Assembly: GCA_041305085.1 (NCBI GenBank)
Contig: JBFYMA010000039.1
Location: 1-43,603 of the forward strand
Direction: 5' to 3'
DNA from: SURF-58 sp041305085
Lineage (GTDB): Archaea > Nanobdellota > Nanobdellia > Woesearchaeales > UBA9642
DNA: 43,603 nt
The notes below the pieces were generated by a model. It was not told where the DNA came from. It did no database searches and saw nothing but the letters and a program-made list of their open reading frames with translations. Made by a program: the position numbers and the translations under genes. Positions 25,041 through 33,889 of the stretch are shown piece after piece (within the stretch, counting starts at the first letter, position 1; each line of letters starts with the position of its first letter).

Positions 25041-26012
25041 ATGAATGAATTTCTTAAATATTTTGTGCTTTTCTCTTTGATGTTTATGACATTTGGGTGC
25101 AGTAACGAAACGAAGCAGGAATTAGCTCCTATAACTGTTAAATTATCTTGGCTGCATACTGCGGAATTTGCAGGGCTTTATACAGCAGATAGTCTCGGGT
25201 ATTACGAAGAGGAAGGGCTGGATGTAACTCTGGATGCTTTTGATTTTGAAAAAACAGCAATAGATTATGTTTCAGATGGGCAGGCACAATTCGGGTTTGG
25301 AAGTTCAACAGAGGTTATTCTTGCAAGAGAACAAAACAAAAGTGTAAAGGCTGTATTTGCCCTATACCAGACAAGCCCTGACGTTCTACTTTCTTTAGAT
25401 GAGTCAAAGATCACCAAACCTGAAGACTTACAAGGGAAAAAAATAGGTTTATCCTGTGGATCAAACACAGAATACCAAGAGATAGCTTTTTTGAAAAAAT
25501 TTAACATTACTTATACCTCAACATGCTCAGGATATGATATTAATCAATTATTGAATGGAGATGCAGATGCAATTGGAGGATTTATAACTAATGAACCAAT
25601 TCTTTTTGAAGAAAAAGGATACAAAATAAACAAAATGCTGATTAGTGATTATGGTGTTGATGTTTATCCAAATCTTATTTTTGTCAGTGAAGATTATATG
25701 GAATCCAATCCTGATATTATATTGAAATTTCTTAGGGCTACAAAAAAAGGATTGGAATATTCTCTGGCACATACAAATAATGCCCTCAATTTTACTATTT
25801 CTATGGATTCCTCTTTAGATGTAAATCATCAAAAGAAAACATTGCTTGTACAGGCACCTCTTATTCATTCAGGTATTTCTCCTATAGGATGGATGGACAA
25901 GCCAAAATGGATGGAAACACAGCAATTATTGCTTGATCAGAACATGATCACAATACCTGTAAACCCTGAAGAAGCTTATACTATGGAGTTTTTAAACAAA
26001 ATTTATAACTAA
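25041..26012 (+). CDS. NMT1/SsuA-like substrate-binding lipoprotein
   Basis: 323 aa. It begins with a signal peptide ending FMTFGCSN, a near-lipobox with Cys20 as likely lipid anchor. The mature protein is an NMT1/THI5-like (SsuA/ThiY/nitrate-sulfonate-taurine) periplasmic-binding fold: VKLSWLHTAEFAGLYTADSLGYYEEEGLDV, then FGFGSSTEVILARE, LQGKKIGLSCGS, and a DADAIGGFITNEP hinge. Relatives bind pyrimidine precursors, sulfonates, nitrate or similar ions for ABC importers. No permease or ATPase gene lies beside it; instead it sits between a PAS protein and a sensor kinase. NMT1/THI5 domains are known fused to bacterial histidine kinases, so this one is best read as an external ligand sensor for the kinase. 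AAGGTG 9 bases upstream marks the start. Confidence 0.85.
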   Translation: MNEFLKYFVLFSLMFMTFGCSNETKQELAPITVKLSWLHTAEFAGLYTADSLGYYEEEGLDVTLDAFDFEKTAIDYVSDGQAQFGFGSSTEVILAREQNKSVKAVFALYQTSPDVLLSLDESKITKPEDLQGKKIGLSCGSNTEYQEIAFLKKFNITYTSTCSGYDINQLLNGDADAIGGFITNEPILFEEKGYKINKMLISDYGVDVYPNLIFVSEDYMESNPDIILKFLRATKKGLEYSLAHTNNALNFTISMDSSLDVNHQKKTLLVQAPLIHSGISPIGWMDKPKWMETQQLLLDQNMITIPVNPEEAYTMEFLNKIYN

Positions 26013-26035
26013 ATGCGCTTTGTATACATACGAGA

Positions 26036-28174
26036 ATGAAGATTAGAACCAAACTATTTATTTTTATCGCAGCCCTTTTGGCAATTCTTGTATTTGCAGC
26101 ATATCTTCTAAGTTATGTGTATAGTCCAAAAATAATTGAAGATAGGATTGCTTCTCAGATGGATAGTATAATTACATTAAAGGAAAACCAGATAGAGAAC
26201 TATTTTGGTGAAAAAATTAAAGATATTCGTTCAGTTATTAATGAGACATATTATTCTGATAAGTCATTATACATGTCTAATATCACTTTTGATATAGAAG
26301 AAAATAAAATAATAAGAGAAAAGCTGACAGGAAAGCTATCAAATGATGAAGATTTTGAGGAGTTTTTTGTTATAGATATGACTGGAAAAATAATCCTTTC
26401 AACTGATGAATCTCAGGAAGGGAAAAATAAAGCAAACGAAAACTATTTTATCAACAGACAACAAGATCATTTTATTCAAGCATTTTATTATGATTTGGCA
26501 ATACAAAACCCTTCCACTATTATATCCAGCCCAATAAAAGATTCTCAAGGAAATATTATAAGAATTTTTGGAGCAAGATTAAATACAGATAATATTAACA
26601 AGATAATGCTAGAAAAATCAGGACTTGGTGAAACTGGAGAAACATACTTGGTAAATAGATTCTATTATCTTGTTACGGAATCCAGATTTTTAAAAGATGC
26701 GAGATATAAGAATACTATTTACACAGAGGCCACAATGAATTGCATGAACGGAACTAGCGACTATGCCCATTATAATGATTATAGGGGAGTTCCAGTTTTT
26801 GGTGCATACAAATGGGATAATGATTTGAAAATATGCATACTGGCTGAAATAGATCAAAGTGAAGCCCTTCGGTTTGTTAAGAATTTGAGGAATATAATAT
26901 TTATTATGCTTATAATTGCAGTTTTTTTAATAAGTGTTGGAGGACTTATTTTTTCTAAGACTATAACAAGTCAAATAGATATTTTTGCCATTGCCACAAA
27001 AGAGTTTTCAGAAGGAAACCTGGATTACAAGATAGAAATGCCATCAACCGATGAATTTCATAATCTTGGAGAACTATTCAACAAAATGGCGCTTGATCTG
27101 AAATTCTCCAAGATCGCGCTTGAGGATTATAGTCAAAACCTCGAAAAACAGGTTGAAGACAGGACTGCTGAGCTAGAAGAAAAAATTTATGAATTAAGTA
27201 AAAATAAAGCCGCTCTATTAAATATTATGGAGGATTTGAGAGAATCAATGGACAAGCAGAAACAGCTCGAAAAAGTAAAGACTGAGTTTTTGAGTGTAAC
27301 TTCTCATGAATTAAGAACACCTATAACCCCCATGAAGGCTCAGCTTCAGATGGTGCTTGGAGAATATTTTGGAAAACTCTCTCCAGAGCAGAAGAAAAGC
27401 TTGGATATGGTTTTGAGAAATGCTGTAAGGCTTGACCATCTAATAGGAGATATACTGGACATTTCAAAGTTACAGTCAGGGGCAATGAAATTTATATTTG
27501 AAAAAGTAAACATGAATAAAATAATAGACAATGTTTCTGAAACAATGAGTCTAAAGGCCAACGAGAAAAATATTAAACTGGAACTAGTAGAAAAGGATCT
27601 TCCAGAGATCATAGGAGACAGTGACAGGCTTACGCAGGTTCTGGTTAATTTAGTGAATAATGCAATAAAATTTACAGACCCTAATGGAATCATTCAAGTT
27701 AAGTCTGAAAACAAGAATGACCAAATAGTTGTGAGTGTAAAAGACAATGGAATAGGAATATCAAAAGAAGACCAAAAGAGGCTTTTTACACCCTTTGTTC
27801 AAGTCGACTCTAGCCACTCCAGAAAATATGAAGGAAGCGGATTGGGATTGGCAATATGTAAAGGAATAATACTCAGGCATGGTGGAAAAATATGGATAGA
27901 GAGTGATTTGGGAAAAGGCTCAGAGTTCATATTTACTATTCCTATAACAACCAAAATTCCAGAAGGCGAAAAAGAGGTGGAACTTTTTATTTTTAACAAA
28001 GATTCAATAATAACCTCGTTTAAGAAAAAAATTGATTCAGAAGGATACGCAATTGTTGAAGAAAAAATGGATGAACTTATAAATGAAAATATATTAAAAG
28101 AAGATGGCAGTCTCAGGTATGATCTCTCATATAAAGAACTTGAAAAAAAAGGATATATATTTAAAAGAAATTGA
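26036..28174 (+). CDS. Membrane sensor histidine kinase (dCache-like, HAMP, HisKA, HATPase)
   Basis: 712 aa. TM1 is at about 6-28; an extracytoplasmic dCache-like sensor at 29-285 has FFVIDMTGKIILSTDE and GETGETYLVNRFYYLVT; TM2 is at about 288-310; HAMP follows to about 362 and a coiled coil to about 415. HisKA has SHELRTPITPMK with phosphoacceptor His424. The HATPase has NLVNNAIKFTD, VKDNGIGIS and GSGLGLAICKGI. About 65 extra residues follow the kinase core, starting VELFIFNKDSIITSF, and match nothing I know. It should autophosphorylate and pass phosphate to the two receivers directly downstream. The preceding lipoprotein is a likely co-sensor. The start is the ATG at 26036; no clear ribosome site is visible. 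Confidence 0.93.
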   Translation: MKIRTKLFIFIAALLAILVFAAYLLSYVYSPKIIEDRIASQMDSIITLKENQIENYFGEKIKDIRSVINETYYSDKSLYMSNITFDIEENKIIREKLTGKLSNDEDFEEFFVIDMTGKIILSTDESQEGKNKANENYFINRQQDHFIQAFYYDLAIQNPSTIISSPIKDSQGNIIRIFGARLNTDNINKIMLEKSGLGETGETYLVNRFYYLVTESRFLKDARYKNTIYTEATMNCMNGTSDYAHYNDYRGVPVFGAYKWDNDLKICILAEIDQSEALRFVKNLRNIIFIMLIIAVFLISVGGLIFSKTITSQIDIFAIATKEFSEGNLDYKIEMPSTDEFHNLGELFNKMALDLKFSKIALEDYSQNLEKQVEDRTAELEEKIYELSKNKAALLNIMEDLRESMDKQKQLEKVKTEFLSVTSHELRTPITPMKAQLQMVLGEYFGKLSPEQKKSLDMVLRNAVRLDHLIGDILDISKLQSGAMKFIFEKVNMNKIIDNVSETMSLKANEKNIKLELVEKDLPEIIGDSDRLTQVLVNLVNNAIKFTDPNGIIQVKSENKNDQIVVSVKDNGIGISKEDQKRLFTPFVQVDSSHSRKYEGSGLGLAICKGIILRHGGKIWIESDLGKGSEFIFTIPITTKIPEGEKEVELFIFNKDSIITSFKKKIDSEGYAIVEEKMDELINENILKEDGSLRYDLSYKELEKKGYIFKRN

Positions 28175-28199
28175 CCTGTGATGGAGGTGACTTGAAAAA

Positions 28200-28562
28200 A
28201 TGAAAAAATCAATAATGATTGTTGATGACGAAGCAGATGTTGTTGAAACAATAAGGTATATATTGGAAAGAGAAGGTTATAAAGCTGAGGAAGCTTATAG
28301 TGGATACGAATGCCTTGAAAAAGACGAACACAACTATTATTATTTAATATTTTTGGATATAATGATGCCTGGAATGAGTGGTTACAAGGTAGCAGAAGAG
28401 CTAAGAAAAAGACATAATACAAACATTAAAATAGTCTTTATATCAATAAAGCCAAAGGCAGAAGTTGATTTAAAATATGCAGATGGTTTTGTGCAAAAAC
28501 CGTTTCATATACAGGAAATAGTGAAAAAAACTGCTCTGCTTAGCACCGCGGAAGGAGGATAA
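28200..28562 (+). CDS. Single-domain response regulator (CheY-like)
   Basis: 120 aa, a receiver and nothing else. It has the acidic pocket MIVDDEAD, phosphoacceptor Asp in IFLDIMMPGMSG, Ser in place of the usual Thr in FISIK, and Lys in FVQKPF. It follows the kinase by 25 bases with GGAGGTG upstream, and the next receiver begins 4 bases after its stop, so all three are co-transcribed. With no DNA-binding part it must act by protein contact or as a phosphorelay intermediate. Confidence 0.92.
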   Translation: MKKSIMIVDDEADVVETIRYILEREGYKAEEAYSGYECLEKDEHNYYYLIFLDIMMPGMSGYKVAEELRKRHNTNIKIVFISIKPKAEVDLKYADGFVQKPFHIQEIVKKTALLSTAEGG

Positions 28563-28566
28563 AAAA

Positions 28567-28929
28567 ATGAAAATAATGATTGTGGATGATAACAAGGACA
28601 TAGTTGATACGATTAACTTGATTATGCAAAAAGAAGGATATGAGACTGCTACAGCACAAAACGGCGAAGAGTTTCTGAAGAACGTTGAGAACTCAAGACC
28701 TGACCTTGTGCTTCTTGACGTAATGATGCCAGGGCTTACAACCAGACAAATACTTGAGAACCTCAAGAAAAAAGGTCTGAATGATCTAAAAATAATACTT
28801 GTTACAGTTGTAAGGTTTTCAGATGATGAAAAACAGGCATTGATGAAAGAGTTCAAAATAGTTGACCATATTACAAAGCCGTTTGATGTAGCTAACTTAG
28901 TTGAAAGAGTCAAAAATCAATTTAAATAG
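28567..28929 (+). CDS. Single-domain response regulator (CheY-like)
   Basis: 120 aa receiver with IMIVDDNKD, phosphoacceptor Asp in LLDVMMPGLTTRQIL (the usual Gly after the acidic loop is replaced by Thr-Thr), Thr in VTVV, and Lys in ITKPF. GGAGG (28555-28559) precedes the ATG. It is the second receiver after the kinase and the last gene before the pair of RecA-like proteins. Two receivers with one kinase suggest branching or a phosphate sink. The output partner may be the RecA-like proteins next door, which is inference. Confidence 0.9.
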   Translation: MKIMIVDDNKDIVDTINLIMQKEGYETATAQNGEEFLKNVENSRPDLVLLDVMMPGLTTRQILENLKKKGLNDLKIILVTVVRFSDDEKQALMKEFKIVDHITKPFDVANLVERVKNQFK

Positions 28930-28936
28930 TATAAAA

Positions 28937-29443
28937 ATGAGAAAACAACTTGTTATCATACCCTCATGGAAATACAATGACAGGGTGATAGAGTTTATAA
29001 AGGAATCGTATGCAGGTTATACAAAAATCTGCTATATAACCCTGAACAAGACTTACAAAGCGATTCTGGATTTATTTAATGAGAACGGTATAGAAAATGA
29101 AAAGTTTTATTTTATAGATTTTATTACTCCTTCAGTTCTAAAAACGAAGCCCTCACAGAACTGTTTTTTTATGGATTCTTGTGAAGATATAAATAAGTTC
29201 GCAGACTCTTTCCTAAATATATTGAAGCTAAAAAAAATAAACTTTGTTATTTTTGATTCAGTTTCCTCTTTTTTAGTATACAACCATGACCAACAAGTTA
29301 TAAAATTCTTTAATTATGTGAACTCTTTTTTGGAAAAAATGAATGTGGAACTGGCAATTTTGGCCCTGGAAGAAGACGCTCAGAAGCCAACAATAAAACA
29401 ACTCAAAATGTCTGTTAATAATACAAAAGTTTTTTGGGAATAA
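28937..29443 (+). CDS. RecA/KaiC-like protein without a P-loop, copy 1
   Basis: 168 aa from the ATG at 28937; an in-frame TTG at 28901 lies inside the preceding receiver and is unlikely. It starts with a strand (QLVIIPSWKYNDRVIEF), then YITLNKTYKAILDLF, a YFIDFIT strand, and a Walker-B-like strand NFVIFDSVSSFL. The order of elements fits an archaeal KaiC/RAD55-like or DUF835-like fold, but the Walker A Gly-rich loop is missing, so ATP hydrolysis is unlikely. The next gene is a paralogue: both have YIxLxKTY near residue 40, xDSxSxF in the middle and end KxFW. The family has no name I can give; a binding partner for the receivers is a guess. Confidence 0.75.
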   Translation: MRKQLVIIPSWKYNDRVIEFIKESYAGYTKICYITLNKTYKAILDLFNENGIENEKFYFIDFITPSVLKTKPSQNCFFMDSCEDINKFADSFLNILKLKKINFVIFDSVSSFLVYNHDQQVIKFFNYVNSFLEKMNVELAILALEEDAQKPTIKQLKMSVNNTKVFWE

Positions 29444-29444
29444 A

Positions 29445-30041
29445 ATGGATGAAGAGCCTCAAATAGTAGCAATAAATTATTGGAAAGAGATAAAAATGGA
29501 ACTTAATAATATTGTTGGAAATATAAAAGATATTGCTTTGGTAATTCATAACTCTGTGGAATTAGAGGATTTGATAGATTTCTTTGATCGATTTCCTGTG
29601 AGAAAAAAACTTCTCTATATATCATTAACCAAGACTTACGGTTCTGTAAAAGATACTCTTAAGAAATTGCACTTTAGTGTCAGCACTATAGATTGCGTTT
29701 CAGGAGGTGTTTTTGTGAGTGCTTCAGCAGAGGATGTGTTGTTTCAAAAAATGCCTGAAACTTTAGATGAATTATATAATATTATATTGAGTGCAGATAA
29801 AACTTACTTTCCTGATTATGTTGTTATTGACTCTTTTTCACAGTTTATGGATTTTGCATCAGCAAATTATGATAGGAAAAAACTACAGATTTTTTTTGCA
29901 AAGCTCACTGAAATTGATAAAAAAATAATTTTATTGTATGAAGATAATCTCGCTAGAAAACTTGTGGGTCTGCCTACATTATATATAAGCACAATTCTTA
30001 AGATTGAGATGATAAGAAACAAAATTTTTTGGCAGGGATAA
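29445..30041 (+). CDS. RecA/KaiC-like protein without a P-loop, copy 2
   Basis: 198 aa; its ATG begins two bases after the previous stop codon, so the two are translated together. It has IALVIHNSVELEDLI, YISLTKTYGSVKDTL, STIDCVSGG and the Walker-B-like YVVIDSFSQFM, then ends NKIFWQG. It is clearly related to the preceding protein and likewise lacks a Walker A motif. An N-terminal extension of about 25 residues sets it apart. A tandem duplication kept as a pair suggests a heterodimer. It closes the plus-strand locus and faces the convergent two-receiver operon 6 bases on. Function unknown. Confidence 0.75.
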   Translation: MDEEPQIVAINYWKEIKMELNNIVGNIKDIALVIHNSVELEDLIDFFDRFPVRKKLLYISLTKTYGSVKDTLKKLHFSVSTIDCVSGGVFVSASAEDVLFQKMPETLDELYNIILSADKTYFPDYVVIDSFSQFMDFASANYDRKKLQIFFAKLTEIDKKIILLYEDNLARKLVGLPTLYISTILKIEMIRNKIFWQG

Positions 30042-30047
30042 ATTAGT

Positions 30048-30425
30048 CTATTGCTTATTCATAATTCTGTCAATCCTTTTTTTGAGATCAACAATGCTAA
30101 ACGGCTTTTCAATATAATCCTTTGCAAGGCTAGATCCGAGACCTTTGTTGAGATCGTCAGTAATTGCAGTAAGGAATATTACCGGAATTTTTGACAGTTC
30201 TCTGCTTTTATTCATCTCTGAAACAACTTCCCAGCCGTCGACTTGAGGCATCATGATATCTAAGAGTATAAGATCTGGTTTTGCTCCATTTTTAAGAAGA
30301 TCCAGACACTCTTTGCCATTGCACGCCTCTATAAAATTGTACCCTGATGCCAAACTTGTCAAACCGTCCTTTACAGAATATCTTGAGTCATCATTGTCAT
30401 CAACAACCATTATTGTTTTTTTCAT
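30048..30425 (-). CDS. Single-domain response regulator (CheY-like)
   Basis: 125 aa receiver with MVVDDNDDS, phosphoacceptor Asp in LLDIMMPQVDGW, Thr in FLTAITDD and Lys in YIEKPF, followed by KKRIDRIMNKQ. GAGGTG lies 5 bases before the ATG. It is the last gene of a minus-strand operon kinase-receiver-receiver and is closely related to the receiver before it (both have DGWE after the acidic loop and YIEKPF). It has no output domain. Confidence 0.92.
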   Translation of the reverse strand: MKKTIMVVDDNDDSRYSVKDGLTSLASGYNFIEACNGKECLDLLKNGAKPDLILLDIMMPQVDGWEVVSEMNKSRELSKIPVIFLTAITDDLNKGLGSSLAKDYIEKPFSIVDLKKRIDRIMNKQ

Positions 30426-30440
30426 AACTCCACCTCGGGT

Positions 30441-30833
30441 TTATTTTTTTAATGCTTTTTTTATTTTTTTGTAAAGGCTTTCCCTTTCAAAAGGCTTCTC
30501 AATGTAGTCTGATACTGAAAGTTTTCCCATAAGCTTGCTTATCTCATCCCTTTTTACAGTCATAAAAATTATTGGTATATCTTTGAGCAGAGGGTCTTCT
30601 TTTATTTTCGCTGCAGTCTCCCAGCCATCCATTACAGGCATCATGATATCCAGAAGAACCAGATCAGGCTTTTTTTCCCTGCACTTTTTAAGTGCCTCTT
30701 TTCCATTGCAGGCATCCATAAAATTAAGATTTTCGTCCAGCAATAGCAGACATTCTTTTACAGCATATCTAAGGTCCTGATTATCGTCTACCAACAGAAG
30801 AGTTTGCCTTTGACTTTTTTTTGAGTCTTTCAT
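30441..30833 (-). CDS. Single-domain response regulator (CheY-like)
   Basis: 130 aa receiver with LLLVDDNQDL, phosphoacceptor Asp in LLDIMMPVMDGW, Thr in FMTVKRDE and Lys in YIEKPF. It begins 8 bases after the kinase stop with AGGTGG before the ATG, and the next receiver starts 15 bases after its own stop. It is probably the product of a recent duplication with that neighbour. Likely phosphate acceptor of the PAS kinase upstream. Confidence 0.92.
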   Translation of the reverse strand: MKDSKKSQRQTLLLVDDNQDLRYAVKECLLLLDENLNFMDACNGKEALKKCREKKPDLVLLDIMMPVMDGWETAAKIKEDPLLKDIPIIFMTVKRDEISKLMGKLSVSDYIEKPFERESLYKKIKKALKK

Positions 30834-30841
30834 TTTTCCAC

Positions 30842-32395
30842 CTATTTTATGTTTTTTGAAGCTATTGGAAGAGTAATATTGAAACTTGCACCTTTTTCCA
30901 ATCCTTCACTTTCTGCCCATATGTGGCCTCCGTGTTTCTCAATAATTTTTTTGCTTATGGCCAAACCCAGCCCTGCACTGTGTTCATGTCGAGAACTGTC
31001 AACTTTGAAGAATTCTTCAAATATTTGCTCAATGTTTTCTTTGGCTATGCCTATTCCCTGATCCTTAACACATATAACTATATTAGTATCTTCTTTTTTT
31101 GTGATGATTTTAAGTGACTTTCCATCGTTCATAGCGTTTAATGCATTCTTGACTATATTCTCCAAAACTTCTCTTATTTTTATAGGGTCAATAAACAGTT
31201 TAGGAAGCCGCTTTTCCAAACTTTTTTTCAAATTTATTTTTCTTTGAGTTATTATTATTTTTTGGCTTATTATTATTTTTCTTATTATTTCATTGATGTT
31301 TGATTTTTCGTAGTTAAACGTAACAACGTTGGAGTCTAATTTTGCCAATGTAAGAATATCTTTAAGCAATACAAGAAGATATTTTGCATTTTGAAGTGCT
31401 ATACTGAGTCTTTCGTTATTCTTTTTTGTGCAGCCTGATAGCAAAGATATTTCCAGTAAAGAAATTATGGGAGTTAAGGGAGTAATAAGATCATGTGCTA
31501 ATTGATTTACAAACCTGCTTTTTTGCTCCAAAAGGCCCATTACACGCAAATTTGCTATTTCCAACTTTTCTGTTCTGTCTTTTACTTTTTTCTCAAGCTG
31601 CTTGTTCATTTCTTCAACTAGACTGGTTTTATTTTTCAACTCATCTCTCATTACAGTTTCTTCAGTAACATCATGTATCATTACAAGAATGCTTGCTTTT
31701 TTTTTCTTTTTTTCATTGATGCATGTTCCCATTACACTTCCTGTTTTTTTCATCTTACCTTTTGATTGGAATTGAATCTCATATGAGTCTATTTTTCCAG
31801 TCCTTTTTGCAGTTTCTATTTTATTAGAAAATTCTTTTCTTGAATCTGCTGCTATCAGGGGAATTTCAAAAATATTTTTTCCGATTATTTTGTTCTTGCT
31901 TATTCCAAGCCATTCTTCAACTATGCTGTTTATATCTTCTATTTGCTGTTTTTCGTTTAAAAGCAGAATTGCTTCAGGCGAAAGATCAAATATTTGTCTG
32001 TATTTTTCCTGTGCATCACAACATACAAGTTCCTCATCATTTTTTATAGTGTTGAAAGATCCTACAAGCATAGATGTTCTATTTTTTTTTGTAATTGGAT
32101 TGACTGTGCCACCGACCCGAATTGCTTTGCCTTTTTTTGTTATAAAAATTGTACTTGTCTTTATTGGCTCTTGTTTTTTGCTAACTACTTGTTTAAATGT
32201 CTCTTTGCATTTTGAGACAAGACTCTTGTCAATAATATTAAGATAATTTATTTTTTGAATATCCTCTTTAGTATATCCAAGAATTCTGTTGAATGAATGA
32301 TTGGTATAGATAAATTTTCCTTTGTTGTCAATCAGAAATATAATTTCTGCTGTATTATTTACTATAATTTCGCACTGTGTTTTGTCGTTCATCAT
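30842..32395 (-). CDS. Cytoplasmic PAS-PAS histidine kinase
   Basis: 517 aa with no membrane helix. PAS1 is at about 5-115 (IIFLIDNKGKFIYTNHSFNRILGY), PAS2 at about 128-245 (IFDLSPEAILLLNEKQQIEDIN, ending ILVMIHDVTEE), and a coiled coil to about 290. HisKA has NQLAHDLITPLTPIISLLE with the phosphoacceptor His near residue 300. The HATPase has NIVKNALNAMND, VKDQGIGIA and SAGLGLAISKKI and ends in the typical FNITLPIA strand. It should phosphorylate the two receivers behind it. It converges on the lipoprotein-kinase locus, giving two sensor kinases and four free receivers within 8 kb. Two ATG codons in tandem mark the start; a TATA-like TTTTTAAACC is near 32445-32455. Confidence 0.93.
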   Translation of the reverse strand: MMNDKTQCEIIVNNTAEIIFLIDNKGKFIYTNHSFNRILGYTKEDIQKINYLNIIDKSLVSKCKETFKQVVSKKQEPIKTSTIFITKKGKAIRVGGTVNPITKKNRTSMLVGSFNTIKNDEELVCCDAQEKYRQIFDLSPEAILLLNEKQQIEDINSIVEEWLGISKNKIIGKNIFEIPLIAADSRKEFSNKIETAKRTGKIDSYEIQFQSKGKMKKTGSVMGTCINEKKKKKASILVMIHDVTEETVMRDELKNKTSLVEEMNKQLEKKVKDRTEKLEIANLRVMGLLEQKSRFVNQLAHDLITPLTPIISLLEISLLSGCTKKNNERLSIALQNAKYLLVLLKDILTLAKLDSNVVTFNYEKSNINEIIRKIIISQKIIITQRKINLKKSLEKRLPKLFIDPIKIREVLENIVKNALNAMNDGKSLKIITKKEDTNIVICVKDQGIGIAKENIEQIFEEFFKVDSSRHEHSAGLGLAISKKIIEKHGGHIWAESEGLEKGASFNITLPIASKNIK

Positions 32396-32668
32396 GAATG
32401 ATTTTGGTCTTCACATATTACACTCATTTAAGGGCCATTCTGGTTTAAAAATCATTTGGAGGGTTTGGGATAAATTAGCATTTTTTTTATCCTGAGATAA
32501 ACTTTTATTTGAACCATTTTATTCGTTAAAATTAAATATATGCCAATATAAATTTACTTTAAAAACAGGAAGTATAAGGAAAAACATAAAAACCAAAACC
32601 TTAATAAACAACCTAACTAAATATTAACGTTGTGATGATGGTTTTTTAATTTAAAAAGGGGGTGGACA

Positions 32669-33775
32669 ATGGCAGGCAGGGAAATAATGATTCCGCAGAA
32701 TAATTTCAATCTGGAAAACTATAACTTTTTTGTTCTTACAGCAGACGTTGGTGGGCTTCACACATATATAGCAGTGATGGGTGTAAAAAGCAAAAAAGGC
32801 TACGACATAATACTTAAATATTCCTACAAGACAAGCGAAATAAAACAGATACATGAGCCAATAAACCTTGCGCTTAAAGAAGCCCATGAGGTGTACGGAA
32901 TATGCGTCAACAGGTGCTGTATTGGAGGAGCAGGGCCGGTAAGCAGGAAAAGAGGGTATATAAAGCTTACAAACCAGGACCTGGAGATAAACCAAAAAAA
33001 TATTCTTACCAATACAATGCTTAATAAAGTAATACTCATAAATGATTTTGAAGCTGTTGGCTATGGTCTGGACATGCTGAACCTGAAAAAAGACACATAT
33101 GAGCTGGACCATGTGGGTGAAGATCTTACCCACCAGTGGACCCCTGGAAATACTTACGCAATCATTGGAGCTGGAACAGGGCTGGGCATGTCAATAGTGC
33201 ATTATGATTCTGGAAAACACCTTCACATACCTTTGCCAAGCGAAGGAGGGCATATGGATTTTGTTCCATACAACCACCTGGAGCTGGAGCTTGTGGAATA
33301 CCTTAAAAAGAACCATCTCACCAAGAAAGATGTGCACCCAGAGTATGAGAGAGTGCTGTGTGGCTCAGGAATAACAATACTTTATGATTTTTTAAGGACA
33401 AAAAGCCTATTTTCAGAAACCGAAACAACAAAAAAAATAGACTCACTAAGCGATGAGCAGAAGCCGGCGGAGATTTTCCAAGCCGCAAGCCACGATGAAA
33501 CCTGCAAGAAAGTTGTGGATATGTTCATAAATTTTTATGCCAGGGCTGCCAGAATTCTCGCCCTTATTTCAGAGTGCTACAGCGGACTGTTTATAGCTGG
33601 AAAAATTGCAATAAAAAACCCTGGGCTTTTCAAAACAGGAGCATTTATGGAGGAGTTTGAAAAGCACGACAAAAGAAATGACATCCTTAGAAAGACAAAG
33701 GTTTACATAATAAAAAATGAGGATATTGGCTTGTACGGATGCTGCAATGTTGCTGCAAACTTTTTTAACATATGA
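32669..33775 (+). CDS. Glucokinase-family (ASKHA) sugar kinase, divergent
   Basis: 368 aa, near the length of bacterial Glk (about 320-340). It has the hexokinase/actin-like fold signs: a phosphate-1 strand LTADVGGLHTYIAVMG, LINDFEAVGYGLDML, an ATP loop AIIGAGTGLGMSI, and the Glk-type PSEGGHMDFVPYN. Residues ERVLCGSGITILYDFL match the Glk G[SL]G-x-LY helix. Glk enzymes phosphorylate glucose with ATP. In phosphate-1, the usual GGTN/GGTK is GGLH here, which removes the conserved Thr, so substrate or activity may differ. A GGGGGTGG site lies 5 bases before the ATG. It stands between kinase operons and the che cluster with no other sugar gene nearby; its link to sensing is unclear. Confidence 0.82.
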   Translation: MAGREIMIPQNNFNLENYNFFVLTADVGGLHTYIAVMGVKSKKGYDIILKYSYKTSEIKQIHEPINLALKEAHEVYGICVNRCCIGGAGPVSRKRGYIKLTNQDLEINQKNILTNTMLNKVILINDFEAVGYGLDMLNLKKDTYELDHVGEDLTHQWTPGNTYAIIGAGTGLGMSIVHYDSGKHLHIPLPSEGGHMDFVPYNHLELELVEYLKKNHLTKKDVHPEYERVLCGSGITILYDFLRTKSLFSETETTKKIDSLSDEQKPAEIFQAASHDETCKKVVDMFINFYARAARILALISECYSGLFIAGKIAIKNPGLFKTGAFMEEFEKHDKRNDILRKTKVYIIKNEDIGLYGCCNVAANFFNI

Positions 33776-33889
33776 AACATACGATTTAGAAAACAGGTGA
33801 AAAACTGAACATAAAAATAAAATAACAAAAATAACAAAACTCATAAGTGAAGAAACAAAAAATCTGAAAAAACTATTGTGGAGGGAAAA

